A DNA stretch of 64,000 nt from Pollenia angustigena (lineage: Eukaryota; Arthropoda; Insecta; Diptera; Polleniidae), in the NCBI GenBank assembly GCA_930367215.1, contig OV884058.1, positions 215,864,208 to 215,928,207 of the forward strand, written 5' to 3'. The notes below the pieces were generated by a model that saw only the letters and a program-made list of their open reading frames with translations, was not told where the DNA came from and did not search any database. The position numbers and the translations under genes are program-made. Position 1 is the first letter of the stretch, and each line of letters starts with the position of its first letter. Below, piece after piece: positions 24,401-39,400 of the stretch.

Positions 24401-27400
24401 AAAATATCAAAACTGGCAAAAAAAACGCTAGTAGTTCAGATGCAGAAAGCTTGTCAATAAATTCATCCGTCTCACTTTCATTAAAATATGAGTAGTCCAC
24501 TTGCAAACACCGCTAAGTTAAAAAAACCAAAGGCTAAACAACAGTATTTAAAAATTGAAATGCCAAGCCATAGAGAGTGGTTTTCAGGATTATTGAATAA
24601 TTAACCAAAAATTGCGCGTAACTTACAGAGTTTTGTACGAGATTGATTATGGTTTAGGGAGAATTTTTATTTTGCTATATGTCTAAAACAAAAAGGGCTG
24701 TAATTTAGGGCGTGGCAAACATTTTTTTTAAGTTCTTGAAAATTAATAAATATACCTTTTATTCTAGGCCGTGACTGATGAAAATTTTTTTGGTTTGTAT
24801 TGGCTTCAACTTGGTTTAATGTAGTATGTATGTGAAAAAGAAAAAAGGGGCTTAATTTGGAGGCGTGTCATAAAAGTACGCATATTAAAATCTATACATA
24901 CGTAGTTTTATAAGGACTTTCTTGGACCGTCAAAAAAATTGGACATTAGGGGGAAGGATCCGAGATGGCATAAGTGGCGCTCAGAATTTCAGGTCGGATT
25001 GAAAAGTCACCAAAGACAGAAATTAAGCCCCTATCAATCCATGAACAACGATATGCGATATGATGAGATCGGACTTTAAATGGCAGCGCTACATATAAAA
25101 AACCAAAAGTGCTGTATTTTGGGGCGTGGCAAAAAAAAATTTTTTCCTGTTTTAGAAACTTCATTGACATATATTTCATTCTAGGGGGTGACTGGCACAA
25201 CTTTTTTTTTTTGTATGGAGGTCGACCCGGTCTAATGGACATCATACAGATATTACTTCTTAAACATTCGAACTGTCGGTAAAGAGTATCAAAGATTCGG
25301 CACAGCTAAATAAAACCATTTTTTATTTGTTTTGCATAACGTTCCATTCAATTTTAGTCCATAAAAGAATTTTATAATATAAAAATGATTACGAGACATT
25401 TAAATGTAACTTTTTCAATAGATATTTCAAATTATAGAAAAATGTTGTTGCTTTTGTTGCACACTAACACTTTTATTCACATAACTCAGTATCCATCTGA
25501 GATAAAACTTTTAATAGAAAGCCTTGTAAAAATGGCAGGAATAAAATATTGCAAAAAAACTGTTTAAATGCTGTGTACTAATAGATGCACAATAAAGAAG
25601 ATGCTTAAACAAAAAAATATATTAAATATATTAAAGTATAGATGGATAGATGTTTCCAAGTAACTAACAGATACTTGTGTTTTTTTTTCCCAAAAAATAT
25701 TTATTTGCTTGAGTGCAAATGTTGTAAATTTTTGTAACATGCATAGACAAAATAAATATGTATGAAATTATTTTGAGTTTTGGTAATAACTGCAGATTGC
25801 TGCTAAATTGAATAAACTGTCTCAATTGATTTGAAGAATTTTAATGCTTATAATACTTTCAGAAGAATTTTATTGTTTAGGTTACTAACCCTGCAAATAA
25901 TAGGACCAGTCCAAACACGAGTGTAAAGAGTAGCCCACAAGGGACTAGGGCTAGTCCAAAAGTAACCCAAACGTATGGAAAGAACATGGTCTATTTAACA
26001 TTGCGATGTCCTAGGGGTGGACCATATAACCCAGCTTTGGACTACAAAGGAGTAGTTTTAAAATTACTCCGTGGTATACTCAAGAGAATAAGTTTTGAAG
26101 TCGTTTAAAAACGAAGACATGTCGTCTCACTACAAACACTTTTTAACAATGACGATTTTTTCTTTAAAATGATTGCCATGGTCCTACTTAGGTTTCTACG
26201 TAAAGAAAATTTTGCCCTGCCCCTTTTTTTCGATTTACCTTAAATCAAAAAACGGCTCCATCGATTTGACTAATTTTTCTTGCAAATGTTCATATTAATC
26301 CATTTTACGTTTTCATCGAAAGAAAAATGTACCACGCCTACTTTTACGCCCACTTTTTCTATTCAGCGCATAACTTGAGAACGGCTTGACCGATTTAGAC
26401 GATTTTTTCTTAAAAATCATCGCCATGATCCAACTTAGGTTTTTACGGAAAGAAAATTTTGCCCCGCCCACTTTTTTCGAATTACCAAAAATCAGAAAAC
26501 GGCTACATCGATTTGATAAATTTTTCTTTCAAATGTTCGTATTAATCCATTTTAAGTTTTCATCGAAAGAAAAATTTACCACGCCTACTTTTACGCCCAC
26601 TTTTTCTATTAAGCGCATAACTTGAGAACTGCTTGACCGATTTGAACGGTTTTTCCATTAAAATGATTGCCATGGTCCAACTTAGATTTATACGAAAAGA
26701 AAATTTTGCTCCGCCTACTTTTACGCCCACTTTTTTCAAATTACCTAAACTCAGAAAACGGCTCCATCGATTTGACAAATTTGTCTTTCAAATGTTCGTA
26801 TTAATCCATTTTAAGTTTTCATCGAAAGAAAAATTTACCACGCCTACTTTTACGCCCACTTTTTCTATTAAGCGCATAACTTGAAAACGGCTTGACCGAT
26901 TTGGACGGTTTTTTCTTTAAAATCATCGCCATAATCCAACTTAGGTATTTTCGATTTACCTAAAATCAGAAAACGGCTCCATCGACATGACTAATTTTTC
27001 TTTCAGATGTTCGTATCTTTTTAACGGATTTTAAAAATCGAACGCAAAAATTTTTCTAATTTGGACAGGACAACGTCTGTCGGGTCAGCTAGTTATGAAT
27101 ATTATTAATGTAAGGTTTTCACAATACAAGTGATTCATGTAATTTTTTTGAGTGATTGTCACATAAATTTTACTTCACGTTCAAAACAGCACATATAAAC
27201 AATATAAAATACAAAAGTGTTCAGAAAAAAATTTATGATTAGGTTCATCTCGTGGTGTAGAAGTTATCTCTATCGCTTATGGAACTCCCTTCCTGTCTTG
27301 TTTTGTAAAAATTAATACTTTAAATTCGTCTTCTATTGCAGAAGTTGTATATTGTAAAGATTAGATTTCCCAAAAAAAGTATGTGTTGTGGAGTTTTATG

Positions 27401-30400
27401 TTAAAAACACTTCAAATTTATTTTTACAAAACTTTTGTATACTTTGGAAACACAAGTACATTAATTTGTTTCTACAATTTTTGTATTTATATTTATGATT
27501 TTACTTTTTCTAAACATTTTTTAAAATAAATTTTATTCAAGTATCTAAAGAGTGTTTCAAAATTAACGCGAAATATTGTGATGTGTTGTAAAACAAATGC
27601 AACCAAAACGTGTAACTGTTTTGATAAGGAATTTGGGCTAGAAGCATTGCTGGACAATGCACTTTGAAAATAAGGCTGGTGACTGTTATTAATGCTCAAT
27701 GTAGTGACATGATCATGCAGTTCTTCCGTCTATAAGTGGATGACGTTGTTTTGGCCCAATGACTTTATAAGTAGGGAAATATGCCTATTTCTGGGGATTT
27801 TATTTAAAAAAATTGTAGTAAGGAAAAAAGGACCCATATTTTGATATCATTTAATCGTAGGGACTTTTCGAAACAATGTGTCAGAACTATATATATTTAG
27901 CGATCTTTTTTCGATTTCTGTAAAATAGGGATACTTTCCAGGCTGCGTAGGTACTTTTCAAAACTGTATTAAAAAATCACTGTTGTGGCCAATATGTAGG
28001 TTCAATAAGACGTTGCAGCATGCAATACAGCTCCTGAAACCAGGGACCGTAACAGTTGTAAGTGATATCAAAAAAGTTCTTTTATAACAGATATTTTGTG
28101 AATTAGAAAAACAAAATCCATCCTAAACAGTTAGTTTTTAAATAAATAAAAGGCCGAATTAAACTCTTACAAATAGAGTTGTATTTAGTCGTCAAAAAAG
28201 AAAACTTATTGGAGGAATTTAATCAATTAAACTCATTTAGTGTAAATTAACACCTAAAGCTTTGCCGCCAGTCAGATCATTACAATTTGTAAAGCAGTGT
28301 AAGCTAGTCAGCTTGCAATGTTAATCGTCTTTGAAAAAAGTAACAAAATTACTTTTAACAAGTTAGTGCTATATTCGGCTGTGCCGAATCTTTGATACCC
28401 TCTACCGACAGTTAGAATGTTTTAAGAGTTATATCTATATGATGTCTATTTATTATTAATTTATCTTTAAAAAAAACATACATCTGCATTAAAATTGGTT
28501 GCGGTTTAGACATATATTTAATAATTGACTGACAATCAGAAAGTTTTATGACTTTTTTTTAGCGATTTTTACTAGCTTGAGTAAAATATCATGATTCGTA
28601 ACAGTTTAAGCCGAATTTAAATGATTTTCAGGAGAATAATTTACATTGGAGCCATGGTGAGCTATGAAACAATCATCCCAAAATGCTGCAGAGTGATTTC
28701 TGGTATTAAAAGACATAACTTTCAATACAGCGGAGAAATTAGTTTTATCGTTTGCAGTGAATTTCAGAAGGCTGCTAAACTGAGATCTAAGGTAAATTAT
28801 GGACCGTCTATCACAAAATTGCATAACATTTTTTCTGGCCATATGAAGCTAAGCTGGAAGAAAGTTTACCGCAATATATATATCTGCTACGGTTTTAGGC
28901 GTATTTATTTATTTTACCAGAGTGGGCTTTATATAAGGTCTACAGTAAATTATGGACCGATCATCACGAAATTTATAAATGTGATTTTTAATAATATAAA
29001 ACTGTGAAGTATTAAATTTTATTCTGATAGCATTATTGTGTACTGTTTTCCGGATGTAGGGTTTATATGGGGCCTATTATAAAGAACTGATCTTCACAAA
29101 ATTTTATAGTCTTATTTCTAGTCCTATAAAATTGTGATGTACTAAATTTTGTTATGATACCATTATTAATTATGATTTTAGGCGTACTAAACAGTTTTCC
29201 GGTAGAAGGGGTTTATATGGGGCCTAGGGTTAATTAGAGACCGATCTTCACGACATTTTACAGGCTTGTTTCTAGTCGTATAAAACTGTGATGTACCAAA
29301 TTTTGTTATGACAGCATTATTAATTATGATTTTAGGCGTACTAAACAGTTTTCCGGTAGAATGGTTGATATGGGGCCTAGGGTTATTTATAGTCGGATCT
29401 TCACGAAATTTTAAAGCGCGATTTCCAGTCGAATTAAACGATGGTGCATTTTTCCACCATTTATGTCACATTTTGTGACAAAATTATCAATTTTTTAGGT
29501 GGTGGTTCCACATTTTGATTCACAGCTATAATCCTACCGAACCGATTTTGCTGAATTTCAATCCCAAACTGCTTGGGATAGCTACAAACAACTTTTTTTT
29601 ATAAATGAAAGTCAAATTAATAGTATTTTTTTATATATTTTCTAGTAAAACAACTTTTTTCGGTAAAGGTACTTTTTCTCGAAACTTTAATATCTAAATA
29701 AGCAATTAACTGCCTATTTCACGATGTCACTCGAACGTTTACGTTCGCACAAATAACATATAAAACAAAAACAAAATTAAAAAATTTGTTTTTGGTTTGC
29801 ACGTTCGAGTGACATCGTGAAATAGGCAGTAAGTTTAATTAGTATTGTGGATATTTTGTTGAACTATTAATGGTTTTTAATCCAAATGTTAATATTTTAA
29901 TAAGGCTTATTTTCATTTAATTATTTTTATGAAGAAAGTCTGTGTTCATACGGCTCATGTCCTATTGGCAAGATTGCTACTTTATAGGCGAGAGGGACGA
30001 GAGGAAAAGAAACGAGTACACAGATGCATGAACTGTCTTTACGTTTTGCTTTCTTATTCGTTGTTTAATTTTGTTTTTGTTTTCAAATATCAAATAAAAC
30101 ATGACATGAATCATTTGAACGCCAATTCATGTTCAAAGAAGAAAAAGTAAGAATCTTGTCAATAAGACATGAGCAGTATGAACTCAGATAAAGGAATTTT
30201 ACAACATGAAAATTAATTAAAATTGTTATTTGATAATTTTTTATTCTTGACTGCAGCTGGAGTCGAACCCAGGCTTTTACGGACAAGTTGCCCTTACATG
30301 TTTCACTTGCAACCACTCAATATCTTCAGAGGGATTTGCCCTTTAACACTCACAGCCATCGACGACTGCTGGTAGTCAATAGTGAAACATAAATTTTTAA

Positions 30401-33400
30401 TTCTCGATCTACCAAAGTTGAAGATTAATGATTTTTTCTTCATAAAAATAAGTTATTTAGTTTAAATTTAATTTTTCTTAGAAAGGACATTAACTTAAAA
30501 AGGTACTTTTCTTAAAAAGGTACTTTTCTTAAAAAGGTACTTTTCTTAAAAAGGTACTTTTCTTAAAAAGGTACTTTTCTTAAAAAGGTACTTTTCTTAA
30601 AAAGGTACTTTTCTTAAAAAGGTACTTTTCTTAAAAAGGTACTTTTCTTAAAAAGGTACTTTTCTTAAAAAGGTACTTTTCTTAAAAAGGTACTTTTCTT
30701 AAAAAGGTACTTTTCTTAAAAAGGTACTTTTCTTAAAAAGGTACTTTTCTTAAAAAGGTACTTTTCTTAAAAAGGTACTTTTCTTAAAAAGGTACTTTTC
30801 TTAAAAAGGTACTTTTCTTAAAAAGGTACTTTTCTTAAAAAGGTACTTTTCTTAAAAAGGTACTTTTCTTAAAAAGATACTTTTCATAAAAAGGTAATTT
30901 TCTTAAAAAGGTACTTTTCTTAAAAAGGTACTTTTCTTAAAAAGGTACTTTTCTTAAAAAGGTACTTTTCTTAAAAAGGTACTTTTCTTAAAAAGGTACT
31001 TTTCTTAAAAAGGTACTTTTCTTAAAAAGGCACTTTTCTTAAAAAGGTACTTTTCTTTAAAAGGTACTTTTCTTAAAAAGGTACTTTTCTTAAAAAAGTA
31101 CTTTTCTTAAAAAGGTACTTTTCTTAAAAAGGTACTTTTCTTAAAAAGGTATGTTTTCTAATAAAGGTACTTTTTCTTAAAAAGGTACTTTTTCTTTAAA
31201 AGGTACTTTTTCTTAAAAAGCTACTTTTTCTTAAAAAGGAACTTATTCTTAAAAAGGAACTTTTTCTTAAAAAGGTACTTTTTCTTAAAAAGGTACTTTT
31301 TCTTAAAAAAGTATTTTTTCTTAAAAAGGTACTTTTTCTTAAAAATGTACTTTTTCTTAAAAATGTACTTTTTCTTAAAAATGTACTTTTTCTTAAAAAG
31401 GTACTTTTTCTTAAAAAGGTACTTTTTCTTAAAAAGGTACTTTTTCTTAAAAAGGTACTTCTTCTTAGAAAGATACTTACAGTCTAATTCATAAACACTT
31501 CATTGCAGCTTTATAAGTCTTTAATAAGCAAAAGTCGAAAAAAGAGTATTTATAAATGTTTAATAAACGTTTCATAAATTTGAAATATTTATTGTAGCCT
31601 TTACCCTACTTTAAGCGTTTAATAAACTGATATTTCAATGTTTGTTAAAATAAAATTTTAATAACTGCATGAAAAATTAAACATTTTTATCTTCTTATTT
31701 ATTTTAATAAAAAATTTTAATACGCATAAATTTTTTTTTTCTAGAAAAACGATAACTAATGTTTGAATTAATTTTAAATATAAGCAGCTTGATGGATTTT
31801 TTTGTAATAAATAATGTGGGTCGCGAGATACTTATGTATGTTCTCTGTTAAAACTTAAAGTCGTTATAAGTTTTTGCATAATATATAAAAAGCTATTAAG
31901 ATTTATTTCAAATAATGTAAACCTCTTTTTTACCATTCATTACACTTATATTTTAAAATGTGTTTCAAATAGATATAGATAGTATTTGTTAAGGTAAACA
32001 CAAAGTAGAAACCACATAGTATATCGTCTGTTGGTTACTGGTTTAACTTTTGCATTGAAAATTTGATTCATAGCACAAAAAGTGACAAAAGAAGCAAAAC
32101 AATGAGAACTATAAAATTAAGGATATCAGGAAATGCTTGAGCTAGATATCTCTAAATATATTCGAGACATCAAAAAAAGTATTAAATGTTAAAAAAGGGT
32201 GTTACTATTATTATATAGAATTGATTTAAAACTAAATTTTTGCAAAAATGTGCCTGCCAGAAATTTAAAAACTAATTTTAGCAATTACCAAAAAAGCGAT
32301 AATAACAAATTAAATTGAAGTTAAAAAAACAATTCGTAGATTTAAGATGATGCAGCCGATCTTCATGGGTTCTCTCAAGCAACAGTGTGTAGTATTTCAG
32401 CCAGAGTGGCTCGTGACTTAGGGCAATAGAAAAATTAAAATGCCTTCATCTCTTATAGAGGAAGCAATCCTAATGACAGAATTTAAGACATTTAAAAATT
32501 TCCCAAACATTATTAGTACGCACATACATATAAAAAAAAAAAAAAAAACCGGCGCAAATTTTGCCCAATATATAAACAGAATGTTCAGGTAAATGAAAAC
32601 ATTTGAACTTAAAATATTTTGGCAGTTATATGTGGCTAAAAATGTTTTGTTAAAACCTAGGAAGTCTTATTTTCAAAACATCTGGTTAAAATTGGTAAAA
32701 TTATTCATTAAACATAAAGCTGTATAATCTCTTTTGGAACATACAGAGTTAAAGCAGTAAAAAAATGATATTGAAATATGAAATACATATTTCGCTTCTA
32801 TTTCAATAGTATACATATGTATTTTATTAACAAAAAAACATAAAATTAATTCAAATATAACGTTTTAAAAACAGAAATTCATTTTAAATTGAAAACAAAA
32901 CAGAAATTCACTTAAAATTCGTTCGTTGTATGATATTTTTATTTACTCGTATCGTTTCATCCCTAGTTGTATGCATCACTATTACAAAAATTACAATTAA
33001 AATATCATGATGTTGCCAACATAATAATACAAAAGTAATATAAACGTTTAATTGTTAATCAACTCCTATTAAGCGTTTATAAATTAGATTTTTTATTAAT
33101 GGTTTATAAAACAAAAAGTGTTTGATAACTATTGTACTCATTAAAGCTGAAACAAGAAATTTTTATGAATTAGACCGTTATTCTTTAAAAGTTATTTTTC
33201 TCTTAAAAAATGTACTTTTTCTTCAATGGGTACTTTTTTTAAAAACAGAAATTTTTTCTTTTAAATATATTTTTGAATAAACATATCGTCGCAAGCATTA
33301 AAGAACGCTGTAACTGACAAAAAATCTAAAATAAGTTTTTTTGCATAATTTTTTGCAGAAAAAACTACTGCTTCGATTTAAAGGGATCTAAGGGTTATAA

Positions 33401-36400
33401 TGGACCGTATATCACAAAATTGCATAAAATTTTTTCTGGCCATATGAAGCTAAGTTGGAAGAAAGTTTACCGCAATATCTATATCTGCTACGGTTTTAGG
33501 CGTATTTTATTACTTTTCCAGAGTGGGCTTTATATAAGGTCTATAGTAAATTATGGACCGATCATCACGAAATTTATTAGTGTGATTTTTTGTAATATAA
33601 AACTGTGAAGTCTTAAATTTTATTCTGATAGCATTATTTTGTACGGCTTTAGGCGTACTAAACTGTTTTCCGGGAGTAGGGTTTATATGGGGCCTATAAT
33701 AATGAACCGATCTTCACGAAATTTAACAGACTTGTTTCTAGTCTTATAAAACTGTGAAATTCCAAATTTTGTTATGACAGCGCTATTAATTATGATTTTA
33801 GGCGTACTAAACAGTTTTACGGTAATGGGGTTTATATGGGGCCTAGGGTGAATTATAGACCGATCTTCACGAAATTTTACAGACTTGTTTCTAGTCCTAT
33901 ACAACTTTTTACAGCGTGATTTCCAGTCGAATGAAACGAATTTTGCCAAATCTTATATCATTCCGTGCATTTTTCCACCATTTATGTTACTTTTTGTGAC
34001 AAAATTATCAGTTTTTTTTTGTGGTGGTTCCACATTTTGATTCACAGCTCTGATCCTACCGAACCGATTTTGCTGGATTTCAATCCCAAACTGCTTAGGA
34101 TAGCTACAAGCAATTTGACACCAATTTTTTTATTTCTTTTGAGTTTTTCGAAAGTGAGCGTGTGTTCAACAGACGGACAGACAGGTATATATATATATAA
34201 TTTATGGGGTCTGAGATGAATAATTAAAAAGTTTCACACGGAATGACAAACTAAGTATACCCTCTCCACAACTAATTGTGGTTGAGGGTATAAAAAATTC
34301 ACTTACGCAAAAAAAAATCGTTTGCTGTAAGCCGCAGAATCACCGGGAATAAAAGACTTGAGAGGAAATGTTTACAGCCAATATAGAAAGCGAGAAAAAA
34401 ATAAAAATACGTTTTTAAAATCATATTCCTAAGTTGTATATTTTTTGTGATATGCATTTTTATCTACTTTCTTTCATACAGGTTTTTTGGATCTGGTGAA
34501 CATTTTATGTTTTGTCAGTTACAGCGTTCTTTAATTCCTGCGACGATATGTATTTTTAACAAGTTAGAGTGCTATATTCGGCTGTGCCGAATCTTTGATA
34601 CCCTCCACCGACACTTCGAATGTTTTAGGAGTAATATCTGTATGATGTCTTTTTATTATTATAATCTTTGTAAAAACAGACATCTGCATTAAAATTTGTT
34701 GCGGTTTAGACCTATATAAAATTATTGACCGACAATCAGAATCAATTTTAAAAAGCTTGAGTAGAATTTCAGTTTAAGCTGAACTTAAATGATTTTCAGG
34801 AGAACAAATTATATAAAAGCCATGGTAAGCTATGAACCAATCGTCCCAAATTCTGCAGAACTATTTCTGGCATTAAAAAACACAAATTTCAATACAGCGG
34901 TGCAATTAGTTTAATCGTTTGCAGTGAATTTCAGAAGGCTGCTAAAATGGAATCTAAGGTAAATTATGAACCGTATATCACAAAATTGCATAACATTTTT
35001 TCTGGCCTTATGAAGCTTAACTGGAGGAAAGTTTACCGCGTATTTAATTATTTTACCAGAGTGGGCTTAAAATGAGGCCTATGGAAAGTTATGCACCGAT
35101 CTTCACCAAATTTCACAGTGTCATTTCTAGTTCTATAAAACTGTGATGTACCAAATTTTGTTATAATAGCATTATTTTTTACGTTTTTAGGCGAACCAAG
35201 CTCTTTTCCGGGAGTAAGGTTTATATGGGGCCTGGGGTAAATTATGAACTGATTTTCACGAAATTTCACGGTCTTATTTCTAGTCCTATAAAACTTTTAT
35301 GTTCCAAATTTTGTTATGAGAGCTTTATTTTTTACGGATTTAGGCGTACTAAACTGTTTTCCGGAAGTAGGATTTATATTGGGCCCAGGGTAAATTGTGG
35401 GCCGATCTTCACGAAATTTCACAGTCTTTTTCCTAGTTTTATAAAACTTTGATATACCACATTTTGTTATGATAGCATTATTTTTTACGGTTTCATGCGT
35501 ACTAAACTGTTTTCCAGAAGTGAACTTTATATGGGGCCTAGGGTAAATTATGGACCGATCTTCACGAAACTTCACAGTATAATTTCTAGTCCTATAAGAC
35601 TGTAACGAGCCAAATTTTGTTATGATATCATTATTAACTATGGTCTTAGGCGTACAAAACTGTTTTCCGGGAGTAGGGTTTATATGGGGCCTAGGGTAAA
35701 TTATGGACCGATTTTCAAATTTTACAGCGTGATTTCCAGCTGAATAAGACGAGTTCTTGCAAAATCTTTTGTCATTCTGTGCATTATTCCACCATTTATG
35801 TTAGTTTTTGTAACAAAATTATACATTTTTTTAGATGGTGGTTCCACATTTTGATTCATAGCTCTGATCCTACTAAACGGATTTTGCTGAATTTCAATCC
35901 CAAAATGCTTACGATAACTACAAGCAATTTGACACCCAGCTTGTTTAGTTCTTTTGAGTTTTTCGAAAGTGAGCGTGTTTTCAACAGACGGACAGACAGA
36001 CGGACATGGCTGAATCGACTTAGAATTACTCAAGGACCCAGAATATATATGGGTGTTTCTCTGGTTATGCACGCGACATTTGTACGCGTTTTATTGTGTT
36101 TGAATATTAAAAAAATAGAAGTGGATTGGAATTTTAGAATGAATTATAGAATCGTTACATTGTTTGTGATGAGTTCTTTCTAAAAAGTATACATATATAA
36201 TGGTAAATTGAGCACTGGGTACCCAAATGCCATGCAATCAAAGTTGACTTACTCACGTGACAAAAATAGAAGTGCATTTTAGGACCGTAAGAAAAAGTGC
36301 GAAAGTAAGTGAATTGTAGGAGGTGTTTATTTCGGAAAAAATGTTTTTATAAAAGTTAGTAATGGGCCTTTATAATCATGTTTTGTTCAAAAGCAACTAT

Positions 36401-39400
36401 GCATGGGTTGGCGAAGAAAAAATTAAATTGTAAATTACGCACGTGACATTACGCACGTGACACTTTTTACCTTCATACATATATGTTTTTTTATTATTAT
36501 TTCCACGCATTTTCCCATAAATGTCTTAAAATTTGCTTAACAAAAAAACTTAATACTCCTTTTACAATTGATTGTAATGGAGAATTTATGAAGAAAGAGT
36601 GTAAACATAACATATTTCTTGCATGTAAAATAAGTATATAAAATGTCTTTAAAAGTAGAAAATACAGAAAAATATAAAATTTTCCAGTTTCCAGCCCAAT
36701 TTGCTCAAGTAAAACAGGTCAGATATGCTAGGAATCCATTATTTTATAAGAACATAGAATTTTTTTCTAATAATAAACAATAAAAGATGATGATAATCAA
36801 CATTTTATTTTTTCATCCTGGTAGACCATTCTGGGGAAATGCCCATATACTTTATGGGGTCTGAGATGAATAATAAAAAAGTTTCACACGGAATGACAAA
36901 CTTAATATACCCTCTTCACAACTAATTGCGGTGGAGGGTATAAAAAGGTAATGGGTAATTTTTTAAGAGCTATAGGAAAGTTTTAAAAAAAACACATAAA
37001 ATTCAGAAAAATTCATGAAATCTTTATTTGAATCGATAGTATGGTCCATATAATTTAATGTTTGAAGATTATTTCATGCAAATGTTGACCGTGACTACGC
37101 CTTAAATGGTCCATCCGCTTAGTCCAATTTTGTCATACTCTTTCCAACATTTCGGCCGGTGTCTCATGAATAAATGCTTCAATGTTGTCTTCCAATGCAT
37201 CAATTGAAGCGGGCATGTGTGTATAGACATGAGCTTTAACATAGCCCCACAAAAAGGCGTTAAATCGCACGATCTAGACGTCCAATTGACCAGTCCCAAA
37301 CGTGAAATAAAATGTTCACCGAACTCGCCTCTCAATAAATCCATTGTTAAGCGTGCTGTGTGGCATGTGGCACCGTCTTGTTGAGACCACATGTCATGCA
37401 AGTGCATGTTGGGCAAAAAAAAGTTGGATATCATCTCACGGTAGCGCTCACCATTCACAGTAACGTTACGATTCGCATCATCTTTGAAGAAGTACGGTCC
37501 AATGATGCCACCAGCCCATAAACCGCACCAAACTGTGTCTTTTTCTGGATGCATTAGTAGCTCTTGCAATGCTTCTGGCTGATCTTCACTCCAAAATCGA
37601 CAATTCTGCTTATTGAGCCAAAAATGAGCTGACCATGAAATGGAAGAAGCGCGAGATGAACTTTCTTAACAGAGCACGCATTTTGATAATAAAATTCAAT
37701 AATTTGCAAGCGTAGTTCGTTTGTAAGACGATTCATGGTTAAATTATAGACCAAACTGGAGATGTTTGACAGTGAAACAAAAAACGAAACGTGAGTCAGC
37801 TGTTTAAGCCAGTGTTGCCTAAGAGATAATAGCCAAAAAATCACCCGATATTTTATCTTAAAAGTTTTCATAACAAGTAAGAGAGAGAGAGCTTAATTCG
37901 GCTGTGAGGAGTGGACTTTATAGTAAATAATGAGCCGAACTTAGGTTGTGTAACAATATTATCAATATTTTAAAAGAGTTAGTTTCATTACTCTTATCAT
38001 ACTGTACCAACTTTCCTGGATTTCAATTCCAAACTGTTTATGCAACCTATAAACAATTTGACACCAATGTTGTTATTTTCTTTTGAGTTCTTCTTAGAAA
38101 CGAACATTTTCTTGGAAAAGGAGATTTTTCTAAAAAAGTTTATTGTTAAAGATCTACACTTTTTCTTAATACGGCATTTTTCTTAAAAAAGGTAGGTATG
38201 AATATTTAAAAACATATCGCTCATTTGCTGCAAGACCGGCATAACTCAAAAAAATCCATTTCGAGATAAACGCATATAAAGTTTTTGATATGCTCTAACT
38301 ACTAAGAAAACATTCTCTTTAAACTGGGAAAGTATAAAAGATATAAAGATGAATTTAATACACAATATAAAGAAAAGCAAAGCGAACAATTCTGCTTCTC
38401 CAAAATTTCATTTTTTGAGTTATGCCGGTTATGGGCGATATACTTTTTTCTTGAAAAAGTACATTTGGTAAAATAGGTACTTTATATTTAAATTTAACCT
38501 TTTTAAGAAAAAGGCAATTTTTCCTTAAAAGTATATCTTTCTTCAAATGTTGCCATTTTTTAAAAGTTTTGTTTTTTATCAAAAGGTAAATTTTCTGAAA
38601 AAAAAATATTTTTGAATAAAATGTACTTTATTTTAAAAAAGCCATATATAAAAATTGTATTTCTATTTCAAATCTTTTGAAGTTACAAATCTTTTTCTGT
38701 TTCTGTTATATCGAGAATTTATGATTATTTTATTCTAACAATCTAAGAGTATCTTTAATAAAAACTTTTTTTGTGTGCAAACTATAGAAATAAAGCTGAA
38801 TGTTTACCATTAAGTTGTTTGTTTATTTATGTCCACATTTAAATGCCTATCACCTGTTTTATCAGACAAATGATATTTTGCTTATTTCCATAACAACTAG
38901 ATAATAATAAGCTTTAGCTATGACACTGGAAAATAACCTAGGAGCTTGTAGTTCTAAAGCATTTTCATACAAACATTTAAATATTTAAGTATTTTATATG
39001 TTAATATCAATTCTTATGTATGTACAGTCTCTACAGTGTCGCACAAAACTAAAGCAATCAAGAAAAAAACTAATATGTAACTTGTATTTACTTTTTTTTT
39101 GCTAGAAATGAGATATTTGCTCTAAAAAGTGACAAGTGCGTGAAAGGGTTATGCGATGGGGTCTTAAATTTATTATCTATAATTCAAGCACGCAAAGAAA
39201 AAACATGGTTGTGGTAAACATGTTCTAAGAGCAACATATTATGATAAGAATTATGATTGTAGTCACCATATTAAGATTATTATTGAATCATATTATGATT
39301 GTAGTCACCATATTAAGATTATTATTGAATCATATTATGACTAAATATACTCGTACTATTACATCATAATATTTTTCCCTTAATCATATTATTATATTGT

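Larger units (their letters stand above)
20508..25312 (-). repeat. Dominant interspersed repeat, minus copy split by two insertions
   Basis: It begins TATACCCTCCACTACAATTA and ends TTCGGCACAGCTAAA near 25308, the reverse of the family's hairpin end. The interior carries about 110-180-bp tandem subunits (ACAATTTACCC...GGCCCCATATAAACCCTAC...GGAAAACAGTTTAGTACGC). A LINE (20577-22326) interrupts the poly(T) stretch after GTGTGAAACTTATTTATTA. A foldback element (23313-25234) interrupts it at ATGGACAT. Confidence 0.7.

Noticed and set aside
27082..27092. Helitron 3' end (hairpin plus CTAG-T)
   Set aside because: The related end at 12428 shows a 7-bp duplication and an A-rich opposite end, which Helitrons do not produce.
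30493..31486. CRISPR-like regular array
   Set aside because: Units are 17-18 bp tandem copies with no unique spacers, and the host is an insect.
35048..36183. Several overlapping 70-130-codon frames on both strands
   Set aside because: All arise from the subunits of the dominant repeat and recur in every copy, including on the opposite strand.
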